44,026 nucleotides of DNA from Streptomyces sp. NRRL F-5630 (lineage in GTDB: Bacteria; Actinomycetota; Actinomycetes; Streptomycetales; Streptomycetaceae), in the NCBI RefSeq assembly GCF_000719475.1, contig NZ_JOGO01000077.1:1-44026 (forward strand), read 5' to 3'. Below the pieces are notes generated by a model. The model was not told the DNA's origin and did no database searches. It saw only the letters and a program-made list of their open reading frames with translations. The position numbers were made by a program, and so were the translations under genes. Positions 1-9,237 of this stretch are shown piece after piece (the first letter of the stretch is position 1; the number at the start of each line of letters is the position of its first letter).

Positions 1-113
1 CCGCCCGGCCGTCCCGCCCGCACCCCGCCGGGACTCCCTCCCTCACCCGCCCGGCTCACCTCCTGCGCCGCCCCCTTCACGCGTACGAGTGCCACTCCTC
101 ACGCCCTGTCACC

Positions 114-129
114 CTTTATCCGCATAAAG
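114..129. promoter_or_regulatory. AT-rich inverted repeat upstream of the permease
   Basis: CTTTAT and ATAAAG are perfect 6-base inverted arms separated by CCGC. They form the only AT-rich patch in the 168 bases before the permease start, followed by GGTTATCTGA, which could hold a -10 hexamer. This could be an operator or part of the promoter. No gene is seen in bases 1-168. Confidence 0.35.
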
Positions 130-168
130 TGGTTATCTGATCTCCTCACCGGGAGAGAGGCGCGACAC

Positions 169-1632
169 ATGACGTCCACACAGGTCGGCACACCCGGCGA
201 AGAGCCGGCGGAGCCGGTGGAGGCGGCGGGGAAGACGGAGAGCGCCGAGGGGTACCGCCGGGCGCTCGGCGCGCGGCAGATCCAGATGATCGCCATCGGC
301 GGCGCGATCGGCACCGGGCTCTTCCTCGGCGCGGGGACCGCCATCTCCAAGGCGGGCCCGAGCCTGATCCTCGCCTACGCGGCGGCCGGGCTCGTCATCT
401 ACCTCATCATGCGGGCGCTCGGCGAACTCCTCCTCTACCGCCCCGTCTCCGGCGCCTTCGCCGAGTACGCGCGGGAGTTCCTCGGCCCCTTCTTCGGCTT
501 CGTCACGGGCTGGACCTACTGGCTCGGCTGGGTCATCACCGGCATCACCGAGGTCACCGCCGCCGCCAAGTACATGACCTTCTGGTGGGCCATCCCGCAG
601 TGGGCCTCCTCGCTCGCCTTCACCGTCCTCCTCTTCGGCGTGAACCTGATCTCCGTGAAGCTCTTCGGCGAGCTGGAGTTCTGGTTCTCGATGGTCAAGG
701 TCACCGCGATCGTCGGCATGATCCTCATCTGCCTCGGCATCCTGACCCTCGGCTTCTCCGACGCGGGGCGGAGCGCGAGCGTCGCCCACCTGTGGGACGA
801 CGGCGGCCTCTTCCCGCACGGGCCGGGCGGCACCCTCATGACGCTCCAGATCGTCATGTTCGCCTTCTTCGCCGTCGAACTCGTCGGCGTCACGGCGGGC
901 GAGTCCGAGAACCCGGAGAAGAACCTCCCGAAGGCGATCAACACCGTCCCCTGGCGCATCGCCGTCTTCTACATCGGCGCGCTGATCATGATCCTCTCCG
1001 TCGTCCCCTGGAGGAACTTCCAGCCGAACGTCTCGCCGTTCGTCGCCGCCTTCGAGCGGATGGGACTCGGCATCGGCGCGGCCGTCGTCAACTTCGTCGT
1101 CCTCACCGCCGCGCTCTCCTCCTGCAACTCCGGCATGTACTCGACGGGCCGCATGCTCCGCGACCTCTCCCTCAACCGCCAGGGCCCCACCCTCTTCGCC
1201 CGCCTCACCCGCACCGGGACCCCGCTCCTCGGCACCGCCTTCTCCGCGGCCCTCATGCTCCTCGGCGTGTGGGTCAACTACCAGTGGCCCGGCAAGGCGT
1301 TCCAGTACGTCATGTCCCTCGCCACCGTCTGCGCCGTGTGGGCCTGGATCATGATCCTGCTCTGCCAGCTCCGCTACCGCCGCAAGGTCCAGCGCGGCGA
1401 ACTCCCCGCCTCCTCCTTCCCCGCCCCCGGCGCCCCCTTCACGAGCCTGTTCGCGCTCGCCTTCCTCCTCCTCGTCCTCGTCCTCATGGGCTTCGACAAG
1501 GACGCCCGCATCGCCCTCTACGCGGCCCCCCTCTGGGGCGCGCTCCTCATCGGCGCCTACCGCGTCCACCTCGCCCGCGCCCCGTACGTCCGGCCCCCGG
1601 ACCCGGAGGAGACGGCCCCCGCCGAGGTCTGA
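169..1632 (+). CDS. Amino acid permease (APC superfamily, AAT type)
   Basis: This 487-residue protein is an integral membrane amino-acid:proton symporter. After a hydrophilic tail of about 40 residues comes the family's first-helix motif, IGGAIGTGLFLGAG, then GELLLYRPVSGAFAEYA and a long run of membrane segments, consistent with 12 helices. The conserved stretch GESENPEKNLPKAINTVPWR lies in the middle, as in bacterial GABA, aromatic and D-serine/D-alanine/glycine permeases. The exact substrate cannot be read from sequence. The ATG is preceded by GGGAGAGAGG at suitable spacing, so the start is well supported. The next gene is about 90 bases downstream with its own promoter-like sequence, so it is probably transcribed alone. 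Confidence 0.93.
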   Translation: MTSTQVGTPGEEPAEPVEAAGKTESAEGYRRALGARQIQMIAIGGAIGTGLFLGAGTAISKAGPSLILAYAAAGLVIYLIMRALGELLLYRPVSGAFAEYAREFLGPFFGFVTGWTYWLGWVITGITEVTAAAKYMTFWWAIPQWASSLAFTVLLFGVNLISVKLFGELEFWFSMVKVTAIVGMILICLGILTLGFSDAGRSASVAHLWDDGGLFPHGPGGTLMTLQIVMFAFFAVELVGVTAGESENPEKNLPKAINTVPWRIAVFYIGALIMILSVVPWRNFQPNVSPFVAAFERMGLGIGAAVVNFVVLTAALSSCNSGMYSTGRMLRDLSLNRQGPTLFARLTRTGTPLLGTAFSAALMLLGVWVNYQWPGKAFQYVMSLATVCAVWAWIMILLCQLRYRRKVQRGELPASSFPAPGAPFTSLFALAFLLLVLVLMGFDKDARIALYAAPLWGALLIGAYRVHLARAPYVRPPDPEETAPAEV

Positions 1633-1688
1633 GCACCGGCACGTCCCAGGTGGCGAGCGGGCCCGTCCAGCATCCGGGAAGGGCCCAC

Positions 1689-1716
1689 CCGTACGCGCGT
1701 ACGGTCCGTCTAGGCT
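1689..1716 (+). promoter_or_regulatory. 16-bp palindrome and -10 hexamer of the M67 peptidase gene
   Basis: CCGTACGCGCGTACGG (1689-1704) is a perfect palindrome. It is followed by TAGGCT (1711-1716), a good actinomycete -10 hexamer that ends 7 bases before the ATG at 1724. That spacing would place transcription start at or near the ATG, giving a leaderless mRNA. The palindrome fills the space where a -35 element would sit and may be a repressor or activator site; this is inference. Confidence 0.5.
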
Positions 1717-1723
1717 GGCCCCC

Positions 1724-2146
1724 ATGCTGACCCTGACCCAGGAGCTGTACGACCGGATCGTCGCCCACGCGCGCGCCGACCACCCCGACGAGGCGTGCGG
1801 CATCGTCGCGGGACCCGCGGGCAGCGACCGCCCCGAGCGCTTCGTCCCCATGCTCAACGCGGCCCGCTCGCCCACCTTCTACGAATTCGACTCCGGCGAT
1901 CTGCTCCGCCTCTACCGCGATCTCGACGACCGCGACGAGGAGCCCGTGATCGTCTACCACTCGCACACCGCGACCGAGGCGTACCCCTCGCGCACGGACA
2001 TCTCCTACGCGAACGAGCCGGGCGCCCACTACGTCCTCGTCTCCACCGCCGACACCGACGGGGCGGGCCCCTTCCAGTTCCGCTCGTACCGCATCGTGGA
2101 CGGCGTGGTCACCGAGGAGGACGTGAAGGTCGTCGCGGGGTACTGA
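1724..2146 (+). CDS. M67 (JAMM) metallopeptidase, Mec+-like
   Basis: A 140-residue zinc peptidase of the JAB1/MPN/Mov34 class. The full JAMM motif HxHx7Sx2D is present as H79, H81, S89 and D92, with the upstream glutamate in DEACGIVAG near residue 23. In Mycobacterium tuberculosis, Mec+ of this family cuts cysteine from the sulfur carrier CysO. Related enzymes trim extra residues behind the Gly-Gly of other carriers. The carrier and its synthase partner lie directly downstream (2519 and 2797), so the same role is likely here. There is no clear Shine-Dalgarno, and TAGGCT lies 7 bases upstream, so the message is probably leaderless. It is likely a separate transcription unit, because a further promoter-like site precedes the leader ORF at 2295. 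Confidence 0.9.
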   Translation: MLTLTQELYDRIVAHARADHPDEACGIVAGPAGSDRPERFVPMLNAARSPTFYEFDSGDLLRLYRDLDDRDEEPVIVYHSHTATEAYPSRTDISYANEPGAHYVLVSTADTDGAGPFQFRSYRIVDGVVTEEDVKVVAGY

Positions 2147-2282
2147 GACGCGGCACGGTACAGGGGCGTCCGGCGTACGCGACGCCCCTCGGCCGCACGG
2201 GCCGCAGGCGCCACGCGCCAGCATGTGAACGCCGGGCGTCCGCGCCTCGGGACACCCCTCGGGGAACCGGGCCGGGAATCGT

Positions 2283-2288
2283 TACGAT
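2283..2288 (+). promoter_or_regulatory. -10 hexamer of the cysteine operon leader
   Basis: TACGAT fits the TANNNT -10 consensus and ends 6 bases before the ATG of the 34-codon leader ORF, the spacing of a leaderless transcript. No convincing -35 hexamer is visible, which is common for actinomycete promoters. Confidence 0.5.
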
Positions 2289-2294
2289 GCCCCC

Positions 2295-2399
2295 ATGGTT
2301 GACCTCGACGTGCGTACCCAGGAGCCGGGCACCCCGCTGCTCACGGCGCGTCGCCACGTCGATCTCTGTCGCGTCGCCGGCGCCCTCTGTCCGCGCTGA
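2295..2399 (+). CDS. 34-residue Cys-containing leader peptide (putative attenuator)
   Basis: A short ATG-to-TGA reading frame encodes 34 residues. Its second half has the pattern ARRHVDLCRVAGALCPR, with Cys25 and Cys32. Short actinobacterial leader ORFs with an R-H-[IV]-D-L-C-R core occur before sulfur-metabolism genes. In mycobacteria, leaderless Cys-rich ORFs act as cysteine-responsive attenuators. Here the ORF has no Shine-Dalgarno, sits 6 bases behind a -10 hexamer, and precedes the sulfur carrier and cysteine synthase genes by 120 bases. It is therefore probably a cis-acting cysteine sensor rather than a functional protein. It was found by reading the gap between the peptidase and the carrier. 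Confidence 0.75.
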   Translation: MVDLDVRTQEPGTPLLTARRHVDLCRVAGALCPR

Positions 2400-2406
2400 G
2401 CGCTGA

Positions 2407-3747
<1,341 letters not shown>

Positions 3748-3849
3748 GCCCGGCTCCGGGGCCGAGCGGTCCCCCCGCCGAGGGCGCTCGCCGCAGCGGG
3801 GCCACGCAGGAGGGTGGGTGCGGAGGGGAGGAGCGGGCGGCCGCCCCCT

Positions 3850-4296
3850 TCAGCCCTTCCGCACCCGCTCCCACACCCCCGCGTCCACCGCACCCGCCCG
3901 GCGCCGGAAATCGCGCAGCGGCACCTTCCGCCGCTCCCGCGTCTCCAGGTAGCTGCGCCGCCCCTCGCGGTCGTCCACCGCACCGGGCGGCAGCGCCACC
4001 ACCCCGTCCCGCTCCGGATGCTGACGGCTCGTTATCTTCATGACCCGCGCCGCGCGCGGCCCCACCGACAGCACCAGGCAGGGCCGGTCCTTCGCTCCGG
4101 GCCCGTCCTCGAAGGGCACGAGCGCCCACCAGATCTCGCCCGGCCGCGGCTCCCGCACCCGCGCCCCGCCGGGCCCCCGAGGCGGACGCCGCCGCCCGCG
4201 CGGCCCCCGGCCACCGCGCCCCCACGCGTCGACGAGCGACACGAGCAGCCCGAGCACCACCACACCGGCCAGCAGCCACCACCACGACACACCCAT
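3850..4296 (-). CDS. Membrane-anchored PemK/MazF-like protein
   Basis: A 148-residue protein. Residues 4-23 (SWWWLLAGVVVLGLLVSLVD) form one membrane segment, followed by a Gly/Arg-rich linker. A MazF/PemK-type SH3-like barrel follows: PRPGEIWWALVPFEDG, then KDRPCLVLSV and VMKITSRQ. Soluble MazF toxins are ribonucleases; whether this anchored form cuts RNA is unknown. No antitoxin gene lies beside it. It converges on cysM with about 100 bases between and diverges from the MBL-fold hydrolase. The ATG lacks a clear Shine-Dalgarno. The family call rests on the RPGEIW...RPCLV pattern; a toxin role is not claimed. Confidence 0.75.
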   Translation of the reverse strand: MGVSWWWLLAGVVVLGLLVSLVDAWGRGGRGPRGRRRPPRGPGGARVREPRPGEIWWALVPFEDGPGAKDRPCLVLSVGPRAARVMKITSRQHPERDGVVALPPGAVDDREGRRSYLETRERRKVPLRDFRRRAGAVDAGVWERVRKG

Positions 4297-4510
4297 ACCG
4301 CGACGGTACCCGCGCCCCAGCCCCCTACCCGGACCCCGCCCGGGAACCGGGTCAGCCTCAGGGGATCACCCGCACCCCTCACGGGTGGACTTGCCGGTGA
4401 CTTCTCCCACAACCCGCCGCAGGCGTGAAGCCGCCCACCGGCACTCCCCGTACGCTCGACGGATCGCACCCGCACCCCGCTCACCCCGTCCGCGCGGAGG
4501 TTCCCGCTTC

Positions 4511-5263
4511 ATGAAGCTCACCGTCGTCGGCTGCTCGGGATCGATCCCGTCCGTGGACTCGCCCTGTTCCAGCTACCTCGTAGAGGCCGACGGCTTCCGG
4601 CTGCTCCTCGACATGGGCAACGGCGCCCTCGGCGAGCTGCAGCGCCACATCGGCCTGAACGAACTCGACGCCGTCGTCCTCAGCCACCTGCACGCCGATC
4701 ACTGCATCGACATGTGCGCGTACTTCGTCGTGCGCTACTACAACGCCGACCCCCTCACCACTACGCCGCTGCCGGTGTACGGCCCCGACGGCACCGAGGA
4801 ACGCCTCACCGCCGCGCACGGCGACACCCCCACGCGCTCCGCGATGGCCGAGGTCTTCGACTTCCACACCCTCAAACCCGGCAGTTTCCGCATCGGCCCC
4901 TTCACCGTCCACGCCGAGCAGGTCCGCCACCCCGTGGAGGCGTACGGGTTCCGCGTCGAGCACGAGGGCCGCTCCCTCACGTACTCCGGGGACACGGGGC
5001 CGTCCGCCGCGCTCGACCAACTCGCCGCCGACAGCGACCTGTTCCTGTGCGAAGCCGCCTTCACGGACGGCAAGGAGGAGATCCCCGACCTCCACCTCAA
5101 CGGCCGCGAGGCCGGCGAGAGCGCTCAGCGCGCGAGCGCCCGCCGCCTCGTCCTCACCCACATCCCCCCGTGGACCGACCCCCAGCTCAACCTGACGGCC
5201 GCGCGCGAGGTCTACCAAGGCCCGCTCGAACTGGCCCACACGGGCGCGGTGTACGAGATCTGA
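4511..5263 (+). CDS. MBL-fold metallo-hydrolase
   Basis: A 250-residue metallo-beta-lactamase-fold hydrolase. The metal motif SHLHADH (HxHxDH) follows DAVVLS; a later HPVEAYGFRVEHEG, YSGDTGPS and a final LVLTHIPPW give the other metal ligands. The layout resembles small RNase Z/ElaC-like and cyclic-nucleotide phosphodiesterase-like hydrolases, but the substrate cannot be told. The ATG at 4511 is preceded by GGAGGTTCCCGCTTC, an acceptable ribosome site, and the conserved first strand MKLTVVGCSGS begins there; the frame is open further upstream but without family features. It converges on the PTS permease gene. Confidence 0.9.
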   Translation: MKLTVVGCSGSIPSVDSPCSSYLVEADGFRLLLDMGNGALGELQRHIGLNELDAVVLSHLHADHCIDMCAYFVVRYYNADPLTTTPLPVYGPDGTEERLTAAHGDTPTRSAMAEVFDFHTLKPGSFRIGPFTVHAEQVRHPVEAYGFRVEHEGRSLTYSGDTGPSAALDQLAADSDLFLCEAAFTDGKEEIPDLHLNGREAGESAQRASARRLVLTHIPPWTDPQLNLTAAREVYQGPLELAHTGAVYEI

Positions 5264-5318
5264 GCGGTACGAGCCCACCGCCGGGACGGGCGCGGGTACG
5301 GGGCAGCTCCCAGCAGCC

Positions 5319-5445
5319 GCGCCCGCACCGGCCGCCCGCGCCCGCACCGGCCGCCCGCGCCCGCACCGGCCGCCCGCGCCCGTCGCCCCCGCCCGCCCGC
5401 ACTCGCCGCCCCGGCCCGTACCGCCCCCGGCCCGTACCGCCCCCG
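5319..5445. repeat. Short GC tandem repeats between convergent genes
   Basis: Three perfect 19-base units (GCGCCCGCACCGGCCGCCC) run from 5319 to 5375, followed by a partial unit. From about 5412 to 5445 a second unit, CCGGCCCGTACCGCCC, occurs twice. The block lies between the stops of two convergent genes and has no coding role. It may be a variable-number tandem repeat. Confidence 0.7.
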
Positions 5446-5447
5446 CC

Positions 5448-6740
5448 TCACGCCCGCGTCTCGTCCTCCAGCTCCTCCTCCGGCTCCCGCCCCGGCGTCT
5501 TCAGGTCGAACCGCGTGATCGCGAAGCGGAACACGGCGTAGTACACGACCGCCGCACACGCCCCGATGATCAACAACAGCCATGGTTTCGTCGCGAGCGA
5601 CCAGTTGATGACGTAGTCGATCAACCCCGCCGAGAAGCTGAAACCGTCCTTCGCGCCCAGCGCCCACGACACCGCCATCGAGACACCCGTCAGCACCGCG
5701 TGCACCGCGTACAACAACGGCGCCACGAACAGGAACGAGTACTCGATGGGCTCGGTGATACCGGTGACGAACGAGGTCAGCGCGACCGACAGCATCAGCC
5801 CGCCCACCTCCTTGCGCCGGTGCGGCTTCGCGCAGTGCGTGATCGCCAGCGCGGCGGCCGGCAGCGCGAACATCATGATCGGGAAGAACCCGGTCAGGAA
5901 CTGCCCCGCGCTCGGGTCGCCCGCCAGGAAGCGGTTGATGTCCCCGTGCACGACGTCCCCGTCCGGCGCCTTGTACTCCCCGAACTGGAACCACACGAAC
6001 GTGTTCAGGAACTGGTGCAGCCCCACCACGAGCAGCGCCCGGTTCGCCACCCCGAACACCCCCGACCCCCACGCCCCCGCGTCCGACAGCCACTGCCCGA
6101 AGCTCGTCAGCCCGTCCCCGATCGGCTGCCACGCCCACGCCGCGAGCCCTCCGAGCAGCAGCCCGATGAACGCCATCAGGATCGGCACGAGCCGCCGCCC
6201 GTTGAAGAACCCCAGCCAGTCCACGAGCTTCGTCCGGTAGAACCGCCGCCACACGTACGCCGAGATCAGCCCGATCACGATCCCGCCGAAGACCCCCGGG
6301 TTCTGGTACGTCGCCGCCGTGAACGCCCTCCCGGAGTAGTCGACGCAGCCGCCGTCCACCGCCACCTGCCCCCTCGGGCAGGCCACCGGGAACGCCTGGA
6401 GCACCGCGTAGAAGACCAGGAACCCCGTCACCGCCGCCAGCGCCGTCGAACCGTCCGACTTCTTCGCCATCCCGATCGCGACACCCACACAGAACAGCAA
6501 GGGCAGCCCCAGCGTGGAGTCGAGCAGCGCCCCGCCCGCCGCGTCGATCACCTTCGCGACGTTCGTCCACCCCAGCCCGTCCTGGCCGAAGACGTCCGGC
6601 TGACCCAGCCGGTTGAGAATCCCCGCCGCGGGCAGCACCGCGATCGGCAACTGGAGCGAACGCCCCATCTTCTGCAAGCCCTGGAAGAATCTCCCCCAGG
6701 GCCCCGGCCCCGCCGTCGCCGCACTCGTCGCCACGCTCAT
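5448..6740 (-). CDS. nagE2: PTS EIIC permease, GlcNAc/glucose type
   Basis: A 430-residue EIIC permease of the glucose/N-acetylglucosamine PTS family, which imports and, with EIIB, phosphorylates the sugar. Family features are FFQGLQKMGRSLQLPIAVLPAAGIL at the start, FFNGRRLVPI in the middle, GLHQFLNTFVWFQFGEY, and TGITEPIEYSFLF near the C-terminus (the EPIEY signature with the active Glu). About ten membrane segments fit. No EIIA or EIIB domain is fused. The ATG at 6740 is preferred over the TTG two codons upstream because GGGAGG lies at proper distance only from the ATG. It diverges from the EIIB gene. The NagE2 name follows the Streptomyces coelicolor arrangement and is probable, not proven. 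Confidence 0.88.
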   Translation of the reverse strand: MSVATSAATAGPGPWGRFFQGLQKMGRSLQLPIAVLPAAGILNRLGQPDVFGQDGLGWTNVAKVIDAAGGALLDSTLGLPLLFCVGVAIGMAKKSDGSTALAAVTGFLVFYAVLQAFPVACPRGQVAVDGGCVDYSGRAFTAATYQNPGVFGGIVIGLISAYVWRRFYRTKLVDWLGFFNGRRLVPILMAFIGLLLGGLAAWAWQPIGDGLTSFGQWLSDAGAWGSGVFGVANRALLVVGLHQFLNTFVWFQFGEYKAPDGDVVHGDINRFLAGDPSAGQFLTGFFPIMMFALPAAALAITHCAKPHRRKEVGGLMLSVALTSFVTGITEPIEYSFLFVAPLLYAVHAVLTGVSMAVSWALGAKDGFSFSAGLIDYVINWSLATKPWLLLIIGACAAVVYYAVFRFAITRFDLKTPGREPEEELEDETRA

Positions 6741-6887
6741 CCACAACCTCCCGTGCCGCCCGGGCCGCGCCCCTGCTGAGCGTCATGATTCGGCACCCCG
6801 GCTCCCGCCGCCCATGAAGTTGGGCCAATGGTGAGTTAACGTGACAAAACCCCCAACACGGAGCACCGGGCACAAGGAGCGTGGCGC

Positions 6888-7121
6888 ATGGCCAGCAAGG
6901 CGGAGAAGATCGTCGCCGGACTCGGCGGCCTCGACAACATCAGCGACATCGAGGGCTGCATCACCCGGCTGCGCACCGAGGTCTACGACGCCTCCAAGGT
7001 CGACGAAGCCGCGCTCAAGGCCGCCGGCGCCCACGGCGTCGTCAAGATGGGCACCGCCATCCAGGTCGTCATCGGCACCGACGCCGACCCCATCGCGGCG
7101 GACATCGAAGACATGATGTGA
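6888..7121 (+). CDS. nagF: PTS EIIB component, GlcNAc type
   Basis: A 77-residue stand-alone EIIB domain. The phosphorylated cysteine is C24 in NISDIEGCITRLR, the standard glucose-family EIIB signature, and the fold ends with GTAIQVVIGTDADPIA. EIIB passes phosphate from EIIA to the sugar held by the EIIC permease encoded divergently 147 bases away. The ATG follows AAGGAGCGTGGCGC, a good ribosome site. A hairpin at 7141-7165 closes the transcript. The NagF name rests on the gene pairing with the GlcNAc-type EIIC. Confidence 0.9.
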   Translation: MASKAEKIVAGLGGLDNISDIEGCITRLRTEVYDASKVDEAALKAAGAHGVVKMGTAIQVVIGTDADPIAADIEDMM

Positions 7122-7140
7122 CCAGCCCTCCCGGTGACGT

Positions 7141-7165
7141 GGGGGACGCGGAACAGGCGTCCCCC
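7141..7165 (+). terminator. Terminator hairpin after EIIB gene
   Basis: GGGGGACGC and GCGTCCCCC form a perfect 9-bp stem with a 7-base loop, 20 bases after the EIIB stop and just before the RNase PH promoter. No U-tract follows, which is usual in Streptomyces. Confidence 0.7.
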
Positions 7166-7174
7166 GCGACCAAC

Positions 7175-7180
7175 TAGGCT
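7175..7180 (+). promoter_or_regulatory. -10 hexamer of rph (leaderless)
   Basis: TAGGCT ends 7 bases before the ATG of the RNase PH gene, and no Shine-Dalgarno is present. This is the expected picture for a leaderless transcript. Confidence 0.5.
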
Positions 7181-7187
7181 CAGCCGC

Positions 7188-7913
<726 letters not shown>

Positions 7914-7999
7914 GCCGACCGCCCAGGTAAAGAGAACACCAAGCGAAGGACGGGCCACGGGCAACCGAACACCCGTCCACGGCGTCATCCCGCATGACG

Positions 8000-8032
8000 G
8001 AGACCCCGGGGGAGCCCACTCCTCCGGGTCTC
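8000..8032 (+). terminator. Hairpin after rph
   Basis: GAGACCCCGGGGGAG and CTCCTCCGGGTCTC pair as a long imperfect stem about 85 bases after the rph stop and just before the lipoprotein gene. It is a likely terminator, or a structure in the lipoprotein leader. Confidence 0.55.
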
Positions 8033-8063
8033 GACCGCCGTGGACGAAAGGGACCGCCCGCTC

Positions 8064-8456
8064 ATGCCCGCGCACCGCCGAGCCCGCCGCACCGCCGCCG
8101 CCCTCCTGCTGGCCGCCCTCCCGCTGCTGGGCCTCACCGCCTGCGACGCGGCGCGGAAGGCGCTCGACTGCGTCCACACCGCCGACACCATCGCGGACCA
8201 CGTCACCAACCTCCAGCAGTCCGCCGACAGCCTCGGCGACGACCCCCTCGACCCCGACACCGAACTCGCCGCCATCGACAAGGACCTCGGCGCCCTCCGC
8301 AAGAAGGCGGAAGACGCGGACCTGAAGCAGGCGCTCGACGGACTCGGCGAGGCCGTCGACACGGTCCGGGCCGATGTCGCGAGCGGCGACGAGACACCCG
8401 ACCTCGACCCGCTCACCGACGCGGCGGGCGAGCTGACGAAGGTCTGCACCCCGTGA
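8064..8456 (+). CDS. Small putative lipoprotein
   Basis: A 130-residue protein with a lipoprotein signal: a positive start (PAHRRARRTAA), a hydrophobic core (LLLAALPLLG) and the lipobox LTAC, so the mature protein would begin at that Cys and sit on the outer face of the membrane. The rest is acidic and probably helical (TELAAIDKDLGALRKKAEDADLKQALDGLG), with further Cys residues near both ends of the mature part. No family was recognised. The ATG at 8064 is preferred to the GTG at 8040 because AAAGGGA precedes it and the signal peptide then has normal length. It sits between rph and rdgB. Confidence 0.75.
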   Translation: MPAHRRARRTAAALLLAALPLLGLTACDAARKALDCVHTADTIADHVTNLQQSADSLGDDPLDPDTELAAIDKDLGALRKKAEDADLKQALDGLGEAVDTVRADVASGDETPDLDPLTDAAGELTKVCTP

Positions 8457-8490
8457 CCCGCGCGGTCACCGCTGCGGAATACTGGCGTCC

Positions 8491-9093
8491 ATGACCCGTC
8501 TCATCCTCGCCACCCGCAACGCCGGCAAAGTCACCGAACTCCACGCCATCCTCAACGAGGCGGGGCTCGGGCACGAACTCGTGGGAGCCGACGCGTACCC
8601 GGAGATCCCCGACGTCAAGGAGACGGGCGTCACCTTCGCCGAGAACGCCCTCCTGAAGGCGCACGCCCTGGCCCGGGCGACGGGCCTCCCGGCGGTGGCG
8701 GACGACTCGGGCCTGTGCGTCGACGTCCTGAACGGCGCCCCCAGCATCTTCTCCGCCCGCTGGTCCGGCCGCCACGGCGACGACGAGGCCAACCTCCGCC
8801 TCCTCCTGGCCCAGCTCTCCGACATCGCCCCCGAACACCGCGCCGCCGGCTTCGCCTGCGCGGCGGCCCTGGCCCTCCCGGACGGCACGGAACGCGTGGT
8901 CGAGGGCCACCTCCGCGGCACCCTCCGCCTCGAACCGGCGGGCACGAACGGCTTCGGCTACGACCCGATCCTCCAGCCGGAGGGCCTCGACCGCACCTGC
9001 GCCGAACTGACCCCGGCCGAGAAGAACGCGATCAGCCACCGGGGCAAGGCGTTCAGGGCACTGGCGCCGGTGGTGCGGGAACTGGTGGGCTGA
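8491..9093 (+). CDS. rdgB: XTP/dITP pyrophosphatase (RdgB/HAM1 family)
   Basis: A 200-residue house-cleaning enzyme that hydrolyses dITP, XTP and dXTP to monophosphates and so keeps deaminated purines out of DNA and RNA. Conserved pieces are LILATRNAGKVTEL at the N-terminus (nucleotide binding), TFAENALLKAHALA, ADDSGLCVDVLNGAP with the catalytic and metal-binding aspartates, ARWSG, GTNGFGYDPILQPEG, and the C-terminal AISHRGKAF. The length is typical. The ATG is 35 bases after the lipoprotein stop with no Shine-Dalgarno; TACTGG a few bases upstream could be a -10 hexamer. A 12-bp hairpin follows and also ends the convergent tRNA transcript. Confidence 0.96.
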   Translation: MTRLILATRNAGKVTELHAILNEAGLGHELVGADAYPEIPDVKETGVTFAENALLKAHALARATGLPAVADDSGLCVDVLNGAPSIFSARWSGRHGDDEANLRLLLAQLSDIAPEHRAAGFACAAALALPDGTERVVEGHLRGTLRLEPAGTNGFGYDPILQPEGLDRTCAELTPAEKNAISHRGKAFRALAPVVRELVG

Positions 9094-9113
9094 CGCCAGT
9101 CGGCGGTACGACG

Positions 9114-9140
9114 AAGGGGCGCCTCGTTGAGGCGCCCCTT
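9114..9140. terminator. Bidirectional terminator between rdgB and tRNA
   Basis: AAGGGGCGCCTC and GAGGCGCCCCTT form a perfect 12-bp stem with a GTT loop. The outer A-T pairs give a short U-run on either strand. It stands between the rdgB stop and the 3' end of the convergent tRNA. Confidence 0.85.
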
Positions 9141-9147
9141 ACGTATG

Positions 9148-9222
9148 TGAACCCGATGGGATTCGAACCCATGACACCTGGGACCTAAACCCAGTCCCTC
9201 TAGCCAGCTGGGGTACGGGTCC
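9148..9222 (-). tRNA. tRNA with UAG anticodon (tRNA-Leu by anticodon, short variable loop)
   Basis: Read on the minus strand, this is a 75-base cloverleaf. The acceptor stem is GGACCCG/CGGGTTC with one G-U pair. The D-arm stem is CCCC/AGGG with one C-A mismatch. The anticodon stem CTGGG/CCCAG closes the loop TTTAGGT, and the T arm is ATGGG-TTCGAAT-CCCAT. Loop positions 34-36 read TAG, which decodes CUA leucine codons, and the discriminator base is A, as in leucine tRNAs. CCA is not encoded. The variable region is only five bases (GTGTC), whereas bacterial leucine tRNAs normally have a long variable arm, so the charging identity is uncertain. The upstream HNH gene ends 15 bases before its 5' end. 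Confidence 0.85.
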
Positions 9223-9237
9223 AGCGTCAGACTTGTA

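Noticed and set aside
6741..6887. DasR operator in the PTS divergent region
   Set aside because: No TGGTCTAGACCA-like sequence is visible. The small TTGGGCCAA palindrome has the wrong spacing.
9148..9222. Amber-suppressor tRNA
   Set aside because: The anticodon is UAG, which reads CUA. An amber suppressor would need CUA as its anticodon.
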